This document shows positions 17,136-24,916 of a DNA stretch of 64,000 nucleotides, one piece after another. The notes below the pieces were generated by a model. It was not told where the DNA came from, searched no databases, and was given only the letters and a program-made list of their open reading frames with translations. This DNA is from Lacisediminihabitans sp040549525 (lineage in GTDB: Bacteria; Actinomycetota; Actinomycetes; Actinomycetales; Microbacteriaceae), in the NCBI RefSeq assembly GCF_040549525.1, contig NZ_JBEPTM010000013.1, forward strand, positions 1 to 64,000, given 5' to 3'. The number at the start of each line of letters is the position of its first letter. The stretch's first letter is position 1. The translations under genes and the position numbers were made by a program.

Positions 17136-18416
17136 ATGGCGGAACTTTCCCAAGCTGAGGTACGAGTCCTTGAGTCCATCGATGATGAGGCTCTCGTGCG
17201 CGATCTGGTGGAGGCGATTCGTGTTCCCAGCGTGACCGGCTCCGATGCTGAGTCTGATCTCCAGCATCGAGGTGCCGAAGCGCTACGTGAGCTTGGTTTC
17301 GAGGTGGATAGCTGGAAGTTCGACCTCGATGAGTTGTTCGCGCATCCGGATTTTCCCGGTATCGAGGCAGAGCGGCACGAGGGCTACGGGGTGGTCGGCA
17401 CTCTGGGCGGCTCGGCGGCGGGAAACCCGGCGTTGGTAATGCAGGGCCACGTCGATGTGGTGCCGACGGGCGACGTGGACAAGTGGATCGACCGCGATCC
17501 CTGGAGCGGCGCTGTGCGAGGCGGCGTGATCCTCGGGCGCGGTGCCTGCGACATGAAGGCTGGAGCTGCCGCCAACATGGCTGTTGCGCGAGCGCTCGCG
17601 GTGTCGGGAGTGATCCTCGAGCGGGGTTTCGGGTTGCATTCGGTCGTGAGCGAGGAAGATGGGGGGCTGGGAGCGTTCGCGACGATGCTGCGCGGCCACC
17701 GCGCGGAAGCGGCCGTGTTGTCGGAGCCCACGAGCGGTCGACTCGTCGTGGCGAACGCCGGAGCGCTCACGTTCGAGCTGAGGGTTGCGGGCCGCGCGGC
17801 GCACGGCAGCACGCGACTGGAAGGCCGGAGCGCGTTCGAGGCATTTCTGCCGGTGCATGCGGCGCTTCTCGAGCTCGAGCGAGAGCGCAATGCCGAGTCT
17901 GATCCGCTATTCACCACGACATCCCTTCCGTACCCGATCTCTGTTGGCACCGTGCGTACCGGCGACTGGGCAAGTAGCGTGCCCGACTTGCTGATCGCGC
18001 AGGGGCGTCTCGGGGTGCGTCTCGATGAAGCGCCGGCGGATGCTCGTGCGGCCTGTGAGGCAGCCATCGCTCGGGCGTCGCTGAATGATCCTTGGCTACG
18101 CGACCACCCGGTTGAGGTGAATTGGCGGGGTGGGCAATTCGCCAGCGGCCGCATCGATGGCGCTCATCCCTTTATCGATGAGGTTGCCGCGGCGATCGCT
18201 GCCGTCGAGGGGCGCGAAGCAGAACGGGCGGCCGCGCCCTACGGCAGCGACCTTCGACTGTATGCCGGCCTCGGCGGCATCCCAACCCTGCACTACGGAC
18301 CCGGCGACGTGCGCTTCGCCCATGCCCCTCGCGAGCAGGTGGAGATCGAAGAGCTTCTGAGGGTGACCCGATCTCTCGCGGTCCTGGCAGCCCGCACCTG
18401 TGGAGCCCATCTCTAA
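17136..18416 (+). CDS. M20-family metallopeptidase/deacylase (ArgE/DapE type)
   Basis: This 426-residue zinc hydrolase has the M20 motifs: the metal His and Asp in MQGHVDVVPTG, the bridging Asp in GRGACDMKAG, the catalytic Glu pair in VSEEDGG, and a dimerisation lid domain containing VAGRAAHGSTR. A C-terminal His in RFAHAPREQ completes the site. Relatives deacylate N-acyl amino acids (ArgE) or succinyl-diaminopimelate (DapE), or cleave dipeptides. It stands alone here, so the substrate is not predicted. Confidence 0.85.
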   Translation: MAELSQAEVRVLESIDDEALVRDLVEAIRVPSVTGSDAESDLQHRGAEALRELGFEVDSWKFDLDELFAHPDFPGIEAERHEGYGVVGTLGGSAAGNPALVMQGHVDVVPTGDVDKWIDRDPWSGAVRGGVILGRGACDMKAGAAANMAVARALAVSGVILERGFGLHSVVSEEDGGLGAFATMLRGHRAEAAVLSEPTSGRLVVANAGALTFELRVAGRAAHGSTRLEGRSAFEAFLPVHAALLELERERNAESDPLFTTTSLPYPISVGTVRTGDWASSVPDLLIAQGRLGVRLDEAPADARAACEAAIARASLNDPWLRDHPVEVNWRGGQFASGRIDGAHPFIDEVAAAIAAVEGREAERAAAPYGSDLRLYAGLGGIPTLHYGPGDVRFAHAPREQVEIEELLRVTRSLAVLAARTCGAHL

Positions 18417-18490
18417 GTGATGGGAGTCCCTTCCCCCATCGCCGATCCCCGATTCATCCGCCATTCACCGTCGAGACCTACACTCTCGTC

Positions 18491-20002
18491 ATGGTGAACC
18501 CGGATTCAGCGGAGATCGAGCGCAAGTACGACGTCACGTCGTCGACCGCAGTGCCGGACCTGCCGTCGATCGACGGGGTCTCCCGGGTCGAGGGTTCCCA
18601 GGTGTTCGTCCTCGACGCCGTGTACTTCGACACCGCTGACTTCGTTCTCGCCGCGCATCACATCACCCTGCGGCGGCGCACCGGCGGGGATGACGCGGGA
18701 TGGCACCTGAAGCTGCCGGTCTCGGACGACGAACGTTCCGAACTGCATGAGCCCCTCGGCACGGACCCGCAATCCGTGCCGCGCCGACTGCGAGAGCAGG
18801 TGGCCGCGCTCGTGCGTGCAGGCGAACTCTCTCCCATCGTGCACCTCAGCACCCGCCGCACCGTTCACCGGCTGCGCGGACCACACGACGAGCTTCTGGC
18901 CCTGTTCTGCGACGACGAGGTGACAACGCAACGGCTGGCCGGCGAGCCGCTCGAGCAGCACTGGCGGGAGTGGGAGCTCGAGCTCGTCGACGGGCACATC
19001 CCCCTTCTCGACGCGGCCGAACGGCTGTTCTCCGCCTCCCGCGTCTCACGCTCCGACTCCCGTTCGAAGCTCGCTCGCGCTCTGGGAGACAGCGTGCCGG
19101 AACATCCGCAACCGGCTGCGCTCGAGCGCGATACGGCGGGCGCACTGCTTGTCACTGCGCTGCGGGACTACCGAGACGAACTCGTGAGCACCGATCCCCT
19201 CGTGCGGGAGGACCGGCCGGAGGCGATCCATGACATGCGTGTCGCGACCGCGAAACTGCGCGCCGCCGTCGGCACTTTCCACAGCCTCCTCGTCGATGAC
19301 GAGGCGGCCACGCTCCGAACGGAACTGGGATGGATCGGGCACATCCTGGGCGCCGCGCGCGATCTCGACGTGATCGCCGCCCGTCTCGCCGGTCGCCTGC
19401 GCACCGAGTCGGAGTCCCAGATCATCGGACCGATCGGCGAGCGGATGTCGCACCAGCTCTCAGAAGACGGCTCAGCCGCGAAGGCGGTGCTGCTCGAGTC
19501 CCTGGACTCGGCGCGCTACTTCGGTCTTCTCGACCTGATCGATGCCTTCGTCGCCGACCCGCCGCTGCGGGAGAGCGCCGCCGGTGCGGCCACCGCTGTG
19601 CTTCCCGGCATCGTCGATCACCGCATCCGCGCGCTCTTCGCGGCGATGCGCGATGCGGACGAGACGATCGATCGATCCCGTCACGACCTCGCGCTTCACG
19701 AGGTGCGGAAGGCTGCGAAGGAGGTGCGCTACGGGGCCGAGGTGCTGCTGCCGATCCGGCCGAATCGTGCGCGTCGACTCGCGAAGATCGCCAAGCTGGT
19801 GCAGGACACACTCGGCGAGCAGCACGACAGTGTGGTCGCGCGCCAGACCCTCGAGCGACTGGCTGCCGCGGCCTACCTGCTCGGAGACAACTGCTTCACC
19901 TACGGACGACTCCACCGCACCGAACAGGACCTCGGAGAAGACGCGGAGGCGCGCTACGAGAAGTTGCTGCGCCGCATCCCCAGGAGCATCCGACAGGCCT
20001 GA
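18491..20002 (+). CDS. CYTH and CHAD domain protein
   Basis: This 503-residue protein has an N-terminal CYTH triphosphate-tunnel domain (about 5-200) with the ExExK signature (Glu8, Glu10, Lys12 in EIERKYD). The C-terminal CHAD domain (about 215-500) is a helical domain rich in conserved histidines and basic residues (HDMRVATAKLRA, HEVRKAAKEVRYGAE). CYTH domains hydrolyse or bind triphosphates or inorganic polyphosphate; CHAD domains bind polyphosphate. A role at polyphosphate is likely. The gene is monocistronic and ends at a strong hairpin at 20024-20056. Confidence 0.9.
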   Translation: MVNPDSAEIERKYDVTSSTAVPDLPSIDGVSRVEGSQVFVLDAVYFDTADFVLAAHHITLRRRTGGDDAGWHLKLPVSDDERSELHEPLGTDPQSVPRRLREQVAALVRAGELSPIVHLSTRRTVHRLRGPHDELLALFCDDEVTTQRLAGEPLEQHWREWELELVDGHIPLLDAAERLFSASRVSRSDSRSKLARALGDSVPEHPQPAALERDTAGALLVTALRDYRDELVSTDPLVREDRPEAIHDMRVATAKLRAAVGTFHSLLVDDEAATLRTELGWIGHILGAARDLDVIAARLAGRLRTESESQIIGPIGERMSHQLSEDGSAAKAVLLESLDSARYFGLLDLIDAFVADPPLRESAAGAATAVLPGIVDHRIRALFAAMRDADETIDRSRHDLALHEVRKAAKEVRYGAEVLLPIRPNRARRLAKIAKLVQDTLGEQHDSVVARQTLERLAAAAYLLGDNCFTYGRLHRTEQDLGEDAEARYEKLLRRIPRSIRQA

Positions 20003-20023
20003 ACGCCGTTACCCCCAACACCA

Positions 20024-20056
20024 ACGGCGCGCTCCCTCGGTGAGGAAGCGCGCCGT
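20024..20056. terminator. Bidirectional hairpin terminator between CYTH-CHAD and rhodopsin genes
   Basis: Arms 20024-20038 and 20042-20056 pair over 15 bases with a single mismatch (ACGGCGCGCT against AGCGCGCCGT). The hairpin lies between two convergent genes, 22 bases after one stop and 43 bases after the other. There is no clear T-run on either side. Confidence 0.65.
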
Positions 20057-20098
20057 CGTCCGTGCCGCTTGCAGGAGCGGCGGTGGTGAACGTGTCTG

Positions 20099-20917
20099 TT
20101 ACTTGCGGATAACAGGCACGTCGTCGTGGGCGGACTCTATTGCCGCGAATTCAGGGTTCTCCTCGTAGGACTTCGCCTTGGCGACTCCGAAGATGATCAG
20201 GGCATAGACGGCCTTGGCGACGATGTCTGCGATCGAGTAGCCGACCTGCTTCGAGACCCAGGCATCCGCACCGCCGATGTTGAGAAGCGGGAGCAGGTAC
20301 GCGATCGGGTAGACGCCCCAGCTGAGCAGGAGCAGGAAGCGCAGCCGACCGAGGGTCTTGCGGACCGAAGGCGGCTGAGTGTTGAGCGACTTGCTGAGCT
20401 GAACGAAGAGCACGTAGAGGATGTACGCGAACGGGATGGTGGAGAGCAGGCCGAAGAGGCCGCGCAGTCCGTTGTCGCCGCTGATCTCACCCGGGTAGCC
20501 GAGAGCGATCATGAGCGCCGCGGCCGGCACAAGGCGCATGAGCAGTCCGGACTGCACCTTGCGTGCGAGCGCGAGCACCGCGACAAGCTCGACGAGAAGC
20601 AGGGGGACCGTCAGCAGCCAGTCGACGTAGCGGTAGCCCTCGTTGAACGACACCCCGACCGCCTGGCTGTAGTTGCCGTTGCCTCCGACCGCCTTGGAGA
20701 CGAATGCTTCCTTGAACGAGTCGAAGATGCGGAAGTAGTGATAGGCCGCGATGCCGCACACGATGATCGCAACCGTGATCGCTTGCCGGTAGCGCGGCAG
20801 AATCCGTGGAAGGGAGATCAGCAGAAACACTGCGGTAAACAACTGCGACGCGATGACGAGCGACAGGAAGTTGTAGACGGTGGCGTATTGCCCCTGCGAC
20901 AGGATGTCGGGAATCAC
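20099..20917 (-). CDS. Light-driven proton-pumping rhodopsin (xanthorhodopsin/actinorhodopsin type)
   Basis: This 272-residue, seven-helix microbial rhodopsin has the DTE set of an outward proton pump on helix C (RYVDWLLTVPLLLVE): Asp99 proton acceptor, Thr103 and Glu110 proton donor. The retinal Schiff-base Lys235 lies in DIVAKAVYA with counter-ion partner Asp231, and His60 on helix B can pair with Asp99. Leu107 at the spectral-tuning site predicts green absorption. Gly156 matches the position that opens a carotenoid-antenna fenestration in Gloeobacter rhodopsin, if there are no indels. No retinal-synthesis gene is in the window. A MarR gene is divergent from it. Confidence 0.93.
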   Translation of the reverse strand: MIPDILSQGQYATVYNFLSLVIASQLFTAVFLLISLPRILPRYRQAITVAIIVCGIAAYHYFRIFDSFKEAFVSKAVGGNGNYSQAVGVSFNEGYRYVDWLLTVPLLLVELVAVLALARKVQSGLLMRLVPAAALMIALGYPGEISGDNGLRGLFGLLSTIPFAYILYVLFVQLSKSLNTQPPSVRKTLGRLRFLLLLSWGVYPIAYLLPLLNIGGADAWVSKQVGYSIADIVAKAVYALIIFGVAKAKSYEENPEFAAIESAHDDVPVIRK

Positions 20918-21067
20918 TGGGTCCTCCTTGGACGTGTGTGAAAGAGATTGAATTATCTAATTAAAACGATAAGTTAGTAAGAAAGTCAAATGGTTGACAC
21001 CGGCCGAGGACCTGACTATCTTCCGCTCCCCCTAAACTGGCTTATCCGCTAAGAGACAGGAGGTCTC
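20918..21067. promoter_or_regulatory. Rhodopsin / marR divergent control region with TTATC repeats
   Basis: This 150-base spacer is AT-rich at 20945-20990. It contains an inverted repeat TTATC (20953-20957) and GATAA (20968-20972) around a 10-base AT-rich centre. GCTTATCCG lies at about 21038-21046 near the marR start, and the same nine bases recur in reverse orientation just after marR (CGGATAAGC at 21638-21646). These are candidate MarR operators controlling both genes. Confidence 0.5.
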
Positions 21068-21586
21068 ATGAGTACCGAGACTGGTCAGTCTCATACCCTC
21101 GACGGGTTCCCCGCCGCGGCCGTGGAATTCGTCAATGTGATGCAGCGCAACCGCGAGCGAATCGGCCAAGATGCCGGGCTTTCGCCGAGCGAACTGCGCG
21201 CCCTGTTCCGCGTGGCTGCCGAGGTCAGCGTCACGCCGAAGCAGCTTGCCGGCTATCTGGACATGACCACCGCCGCGGTCACTTTCATCTCGCGCCGGCT
21301 CGTCGAATCGGGGCTGCTGCACCGGGTCGATCACCCGAACGATCGTCGGAGCCTCTACCTCGAACTCACTCCACTCGCGCACCAGATGATGCTCGATGTG
21401 CACCGCGGATTCGTCGAGCTGCTCGAAGCCGCGACGAGTGAGCTCAGCCCGGCAGAGCTCGCGACCTTCTCGGGGACCCTGCAGTCGGTGGCACGCTCGA
21501 TGGTGCGACACTCCAGCCGGTCCGACACTGCCGAGCCGCGAGAACCCCTCCGCTCGAGCGGCGCCGGTTCTCCGACCCACCTCTGA
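21068..21586 (+). CDS. MarR-family transcriptional regulator
   Basis: This 172-residue winged-helix regulator contains ELRALFRVAAEVSVTPKQLA, LDMTTAAVTFISRRLVESG and the wing DHPNDRRSLYLELT, the DxRxxxxxLT signature of MarR proteins. It is divergent from the rhodopsin gene across 150 bases and probably governs it and itself. The ribosome site AGACAGGAGG sits just before ATG 21068. The last 25 residues are Ser/Pro/Arg-rich and probably disordered. Confidence 0.87.
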   Translation: MSTETGQSHTLDGFPAAAVEFVNVMQRNRERIGQDAGLSPSELRALFRVAAEVSVTPKQLAGYLDMTTAAVTFISRRLVESGLLHRVDHPNDRRSLYLELTPLAHQMMLDVHRGFVELLEAATSELSPAELATFSGTLQSVARSMVRHSSRSDTAEPREPLRSSGAGSPTHL

Positions 21587-21893
21587 ATCCACAGCGCGAC
21601 CGCCGGAAGAATGAGGCCGCCTGGTGCGCCCTCTCACGGATAAGCGACAGTCCCTTGATCTGGGAAGAATTTACCTTGATAATTGAGTTGCTTAATAGTC
21701 CAACAATCGATGGTTCGCCCCGCAGCACCCAGCACGCTCCAATCAACCCGACAATCTGCCCGTCACTGGGCGCCGACGTCGACCCGAATCGAAACGGGAG
21801 GCCCCCAGTGGCGGGCACTTGCCTGTGCTGCCACTTGCCTGTGCTGCCACTTGCCGAGCGGTCACTTGCCTGTGCTGCCACTTGCCGAGCGGG
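21587..21893. other. Gene-free 307-base stretch between marR and the ANTAR gene
   Basis: This stretch holds one reverse copy of the GCTTATCCG word (21638-21646), an AT-rich patch at 21660-21715 (ACCTTGATAATTGAGTTGC) and the five-unit tandem repeat at 21816-21893. I see no gene; the open frames through it are repeat-derived. Confidence 0.6.
21816..21893. repeat. Five-unit 15/16-base tandem repeat next to the GAF-ANTAR gene
   Basis: Units start at 21816, 21832, 21848, 21863 and 21879. Three read CACTTGCCTGTGCTGC and two read CACTTGCCGAGCGG plus one base, in the order A-A-B-A-B. The block ends exactly where the minus-strand ANTAR gene stops, so it forms the start of that transcript's 3' region. 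The units are direct repeats without spacers, so this is not a CRISPR. Confidence 0.85.
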
Positions 21894-22649
21894 TTATCGC
21901 ACCGGACCCGGTTTTGCCGCAGCGGCGAGCTTGGGGATGAGGTCGAGGGTCCTGTTGGCGACCCCCTCCGCGACGACCCGCAGGCTGAGGTTGTTGTTTC
22001 GCGCATGTGCGCGAAGCAGCACGAATGCGTCCTCCATCGACAGCGCGCCGGAGTGGGACAGCGCCCCCTTGGCCTGCTCGATCAACACCCGACTGTCCAG
22101 CGCCCGCTGCAACTGTTCGGTGACCAGCTGGGACTGAGCGGCGATGCGCTCCTGGAGGATGCCGATGGTCGCGACATCCGCGAGGGCCTGCGCGACAGCG
22201 GCGTCTCGACGATTGAGAGTGCCGACGGAGGTACCGAAGAGATTCATCGTGCCGATGATCTCGCCGCGAAGCCGCATCGGCGTGGCGTGTACCGACAGGA
22301 AGCCCTGCTCGAGGGCGGCCGCCCGGAAGTCGGGCCACTCCTCTGTGGATGCCTGGATATCGGGTACGGAGACCGCGCTGCCGGTGGTGAAACAGTCAAC
22401 ACAGGGTCCGGCGCCGGCGGCGAGCTGCATGACCTCCACCAGGTCGGCGCGCTCGCTGGTGGACGCCACGACATGCAGTTGCCCACTGCCGTCAGCGAGC
22501 ATGAGACCGCCAGCCTGCGCGTCGAGGATCTCGGTGCACTCTCTCACCAGGGTGTGAAGCAGGTCCACAACGTCGTAGTCGGCGGTGAGAGTGTCCGCGA
22601 CCATAACGAAGGCCGCGTTCAGCCTTGCTTCTCTAGACATCCCGCCCAT
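21894..22649 (-). CDS. GAF and ANTAR domain RNA-binding regulator
   Basis: This 251-residue protein has a GAF sensor (about 15-165; LVRECTEILDAQAGGLMLAD, GAGPCVDCF, PMRLRGEIIGTMNLFG) and a C-terminal three-helix ANTAR domain (about 180-240; VLIEQAKGALSHSGALSMED and AFVLLRAHARNNNLSLRVVA). ANTAR proteins bind paired hairpins in nascent RNA and prevent termination. GAF would supply the signal. It lies 45 bases downstream of a second GAF-ANTAR gene on the same strand and is probably co-transcribed. The signal and RNA targets are unknown. Confidence 0.87.
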   Translation of the reverse strand: MGGMSREARLNAAFVMVADTLTADYDVVDLLHTLVRECTEILDAQAGGLMLADGSGQLHVVASTSERADLVEVMQLAAGAGPCVDCFTTGSAVSVPDIQASTEEWPDFRAAALEQGFLSVHATPMRLRGEIIGTMNLFGTSVGTLNRRDAAVAQALADVATIGILQERIAAQSQLVTEQLQRALDSRVLIEQAKGALSHSGALSMEDAFVLLRAHARNNNLSLRVVAEGVANRTLDLIPKLAAAAKPGPVR

Positions 22650-22694
22650 GAGTCACTCCTGTCTTCCTCATCGTATCCCGTAGTCAGTTGCTGA

Positions 22695-23420
22695 TCAGTT
22701 GGGTAATTGGCGAAAGTCGAGAAGTCTCGCGACGACGTCGGCGGCGACATCCTCCACGGAGCGACCCGACGCGAAAGCATGGCCGCGCAACAACGAGAAG
22801 GCTGCGGGCGCGCTGATCTGCAGTTGCGCGATGATCATGCCGGTGGCCTGGTGCACCTCGCGACGCATCGTGGGCGCGCCCGCACTCTCTGGCGCATGGT
22901 CCTGTTCGGCCGAACTGATCGCCGCCTTCACCGCGGGGGTGGCAACCTGGTCGGCGAGCGAACGAGCCAGCGAGACCATCAGCCCGTCCAGCACTCCGGG
23001 AGTTGTGCGGTAGAGGTCGACAACCCCCACGGTGACCGCCCCGACCGCAATCGGAAAGGCGAAGATCGCCGCCACCCCGAGCCCTGCGGCGGCAGCGCCG
23101 AAGACCGGCCAATTCGACGTGCGCTGAAGCGAGAGATCAGGACTGAGAACAGGGTGGCCCGTCTTCATCACCTCCCACTGAGGGCCCTCCCCCAGGTCGA
23201 ACTGCAGGCCCTCCAGTTGTGCCGCGACGGTGTCGCTCGAACACACGGTCATGCGTCGGGCAAGGGTGCCGATCACCGAGATCGCGACACCGCTCACCGG
23301 GAGTAGATCGACGAACGGTCGACAGAGATCGTTGCTCCGACTCCAGCGGGCGATGTCGGACAACTCTGGTTCATCGGTGGTGCCGGGGTTACCCATCCGA
23401 GGCCCTTGAACATGGTTCAC
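22695..23420 (-). CDS. Second GAF and ANTAR domain regulator
   Basis: This 241-residue protein has a GAF-like domain (about 30-160; GVAISVIGTLARRMTVCSSD, LQFDLGEGPQWEV, AIFAFPIAVGAVTVGVVDLY) and a C-terminal ANTAR domain (about 175-235; REVHQATGMIIAQLQISAPA, AFSLLRGHAFASGRSVEDVA). It is paralogous in design to the gene that follows but diverged in sequence. The start is uncertain: ATG 23420, or ATG 23396 (MGNPGTT). A divergent GAF gene begins 178 bases upstream. Confidence 0.83.
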   Translation of the reverse strand: MNHVQGPRMGNPGTTDEPELSDIARWSRSNDLCRPFVDLLPVSGVAISVIGTLARRMTVCSSDTVAAQLEGLQFDLGEGPQWEVMKTGHPVLSPDLSLQRTSNWPVFGAAAAGLGVAAIFAFPIAVGAVTVGVVDLYRTTPGVLDGLMVSLARSLADQVATPAVKAAISSAEQDHAPESAGAPTMRREVHQATGMIIAQLQISAPAAFSLLRGHAFASGRSVEDVAADVVARLLDFRQLPN

Positions 23421-23597
23421 AGAACATTCGGCACCGGAACAACGCGTCGACTGTGGACGCAGTCGATGCTGCGCACGTGCCTAACCGTACAACCTCGCCA
23501 CCGATCGGGCGCGTTGACCGCGACTGTGCGCGACACTAGAATTCGGGTACTCGCTCTGAACCCCGGCAGTAGTCACGTGCACCTATCCGGGAGAGAC

Positions 23598-24146
23598 ATG
23601 TACAGGTCATCCGCCTCACAGGCAGACCACCGGGCCGCCTCCTCGATCAGCGAGTCCACCAGGGCGAGAAACACCCTGATCTTCGCCGCGCAATCGCGTG
23701 CGCGGCTCGACCAGTCCCTCGATGTCGTCGTGGTTGCCGCGCAACGGGTGTTGACGACCCAGACCCGACTGCGGCAGCTTCTTGCGGCGAACCGCAGCAT
23801 CGCCCGCTATCGGGATCGCTCAGCGCTGCTCGGGGGCATCGTCAATTCGGCCGTCGCCCTCGTCGAGGCGGGGTCGGGTGTCCTCGACGTCTACGCCTTG
23901 GACGGACGGGCGGCGAGCCAGGTGCGATGCAAGAGCGAGGCGCAGCGGCCGACAGGGGTGCGCACCACGGAACTGCGGGTGCAACTCGACGACGAGGTGT
24001 TCGGAACCCTCTACCTCGGCAGGGACGGGCCCGACGAATTCAGCGCAGAAGACGAGCAGCTGCTGAGCTCGTTCACGGAGATGGCGGCGATCGCCATCTG
24101 GAACGCCAACAATCGCGAAGAGTCGGCTTCCCCCCTCGCCGGATAG
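23598..24146 (+). CDS. GAF-domain protein
   Basis: This 182-residue protein has a helical N-terminus (about 20-70) and then a GAF-like domain: YRDRSALLGGIVNSAVALVE, LRVQLDDEVFGTLYLGRDGP, FSAEDEQLLSSFTEMAAIAI. It has no output domain, so it may act as a sensor or partner for the nearby GAF-ANTAR proteins. I chose ATG 23598 with GGGAGAGAC before it; the frame extends 64 codons further up, but that part has a shadow-like composition. Confidence 0.65.
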   Translation: MYRSSASQADHRAASSISESTRARNTLIFAAQSRARLDQSLDVVVVAAQRVLTTQTRLRQLLAANRSIARYRDRSALLGGIVNSAVALVEAGSGVLDVYALDGRAASQVRCKSEAQRPTGVRTTELRVQLDDEVFGTLYLGRDGPDEFSAEDEQLLSSFTEMAAIAIWNANNREESASPLAG

Positions 24147-24155
24147 CGGATCGGC

Positions 24156-24494
24156 TCAGCCGGCGAGTTCGGCGACGAGAGCGGCACCGAGGGTGGACTC
24201 GGTCTCGGGGCGGGCGACGCGGCGACCGGAGGACTGCTTGGAGTTCTCGACGGCTCCGAGCCCGAGGTCGAGTAGCTGGGACTCGGTCCAGCCGGCGGCG
24301 ATCGCGGCGTGGCGGGCGGCATCCACGGCGGCGATGGTGGCCTCGAGTGCGCTGAGCCGCACGGCGAGCTGGTGAACGAGGTCCATGCGGTTGTTCATTT
24401 CGGCATCGACGATGGCCCGGGCCTGCACTGTCGAGTCGTCCGGATCGAACGTCGTGCGAGTGAGGTAGTGGACCTTCGCGTCGGGGCTCATCAT
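24156..24494 (-). CDS. Small protein of unknown function
   Basis: This protein of about 112 residues is not one I recognise. It begins MMSPDAKVHYL (ATG 24494 or 24491, after AGAGAAAGC). A central helical stretch follows (MNNRMDLVHQLAVRLSALEA), then an Ala-rich helix and a tail with SKQSSGRRVARPETE. It has no membrane segment or cysteine. It lies between the regulatory genes and csrA on the same strand as csrA, 149 bases downstream of it. Codon use is like its neighbours. Confidence 0.55.
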   Translation of the reverse strand: MMSPDAKVHYLTRTTFDPDDSTVQARAIVDAEMNNRMDLVHQLAVRLSALEATIAAVDAARHAAIAAGWTESQLLDLGLGAVENSKQSSGRRVARPETESTLGAALVAELAG

Positions 24495-24586
24495 GTTGCT
24501 TTCTCTCGATACACCGGGAACCCTTTCGGGTGGTAGAACAGTGGGTTCCCTCAGTACAAGATGCTGCATCCCCGGCAAGAGTCACA

Positions 24587-24604
24587 GTCCCCAGTAGAGG
24601 GGAC
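24587..24604 (-). terminator. Short hairpin downstream of csrA
   Basis: GTCCCC at 24587-24592 and GGGGAC at 24599-24604 form a perfect six-base stem with a six-base loop. It lies 39 bases past the csrA stop, in the transcript strand of the flagellar operon. A T-run (GGTTTTTTCGG) lies just before the stem in that strand rather than after it. It is a modest terminator candidate. Confidence 0.4.
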
Positions 24605-24642
24605 ACGTTTTGTACCCCAAACTGTCCCCCGAAAAAACCGGC

Positions 24643-24912
24643 TCAGGAGGCCTGATCTTCGGGCTTCGCGGTGCCGGCCTGCGGTGAGAGACCGAGCGCA
24701 GACTTCAACTGTTCCTCAACGGAATCGTCCGCGGCGGCCGCAGCCACGTTCGCCTCGGCGACGGCGAGCAGCACCTCTTCGCGCTGGATCTTGATGCCGC
24801 GGGGGGCATCTATGCCGATGCGGATGCCGTCACCGCGCACGTCGAGGATGGTGATGGTGATGTCGTCACCGATCACGATCTTCTCGCCCGCCTTACGGGT
24901 CAACACCAGCAT
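24643..24912 (-). CDS. csrA: CsrA RNA-binding translational regulator
   Basis: This 89-residue protein opens with the classic MLVLTRKAGEKIVIGDDITI and contains GDGIRIGIDAPRGIKIQREE, giving the five-strand CsrA fold with the RNA-binding Arg at the C-terminal end of the domain. About 28 residues follow the conserved part, longer than the 61-residue enteric protein. CsrA binds GGA motifs in mRNA leaders, and in Gram-positive bacteria it represses flagellin until titrated by FliW. fliW is in this window, and two matching motifs sit in the flagellin leader. It is the last gene of the flbD-to-csrA operon. Confidence 0.95.
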   Translation of the reverse strand: MLVLTRKAGEKIVIGDDITITILDVRGDGIRIGIDAPRGIKIQREEVLLAVAEANVAAAAADDSVEEQLKSALGLSPQAGTAKPEDQAS

Positions 24913-24916
24913 CGTC

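Noticed and set aside
21816..21893. Possible CRISPR array
   Set aside because: The units are contiguous 15/16-base direct repeats with no spacers and no cas genes nearby.
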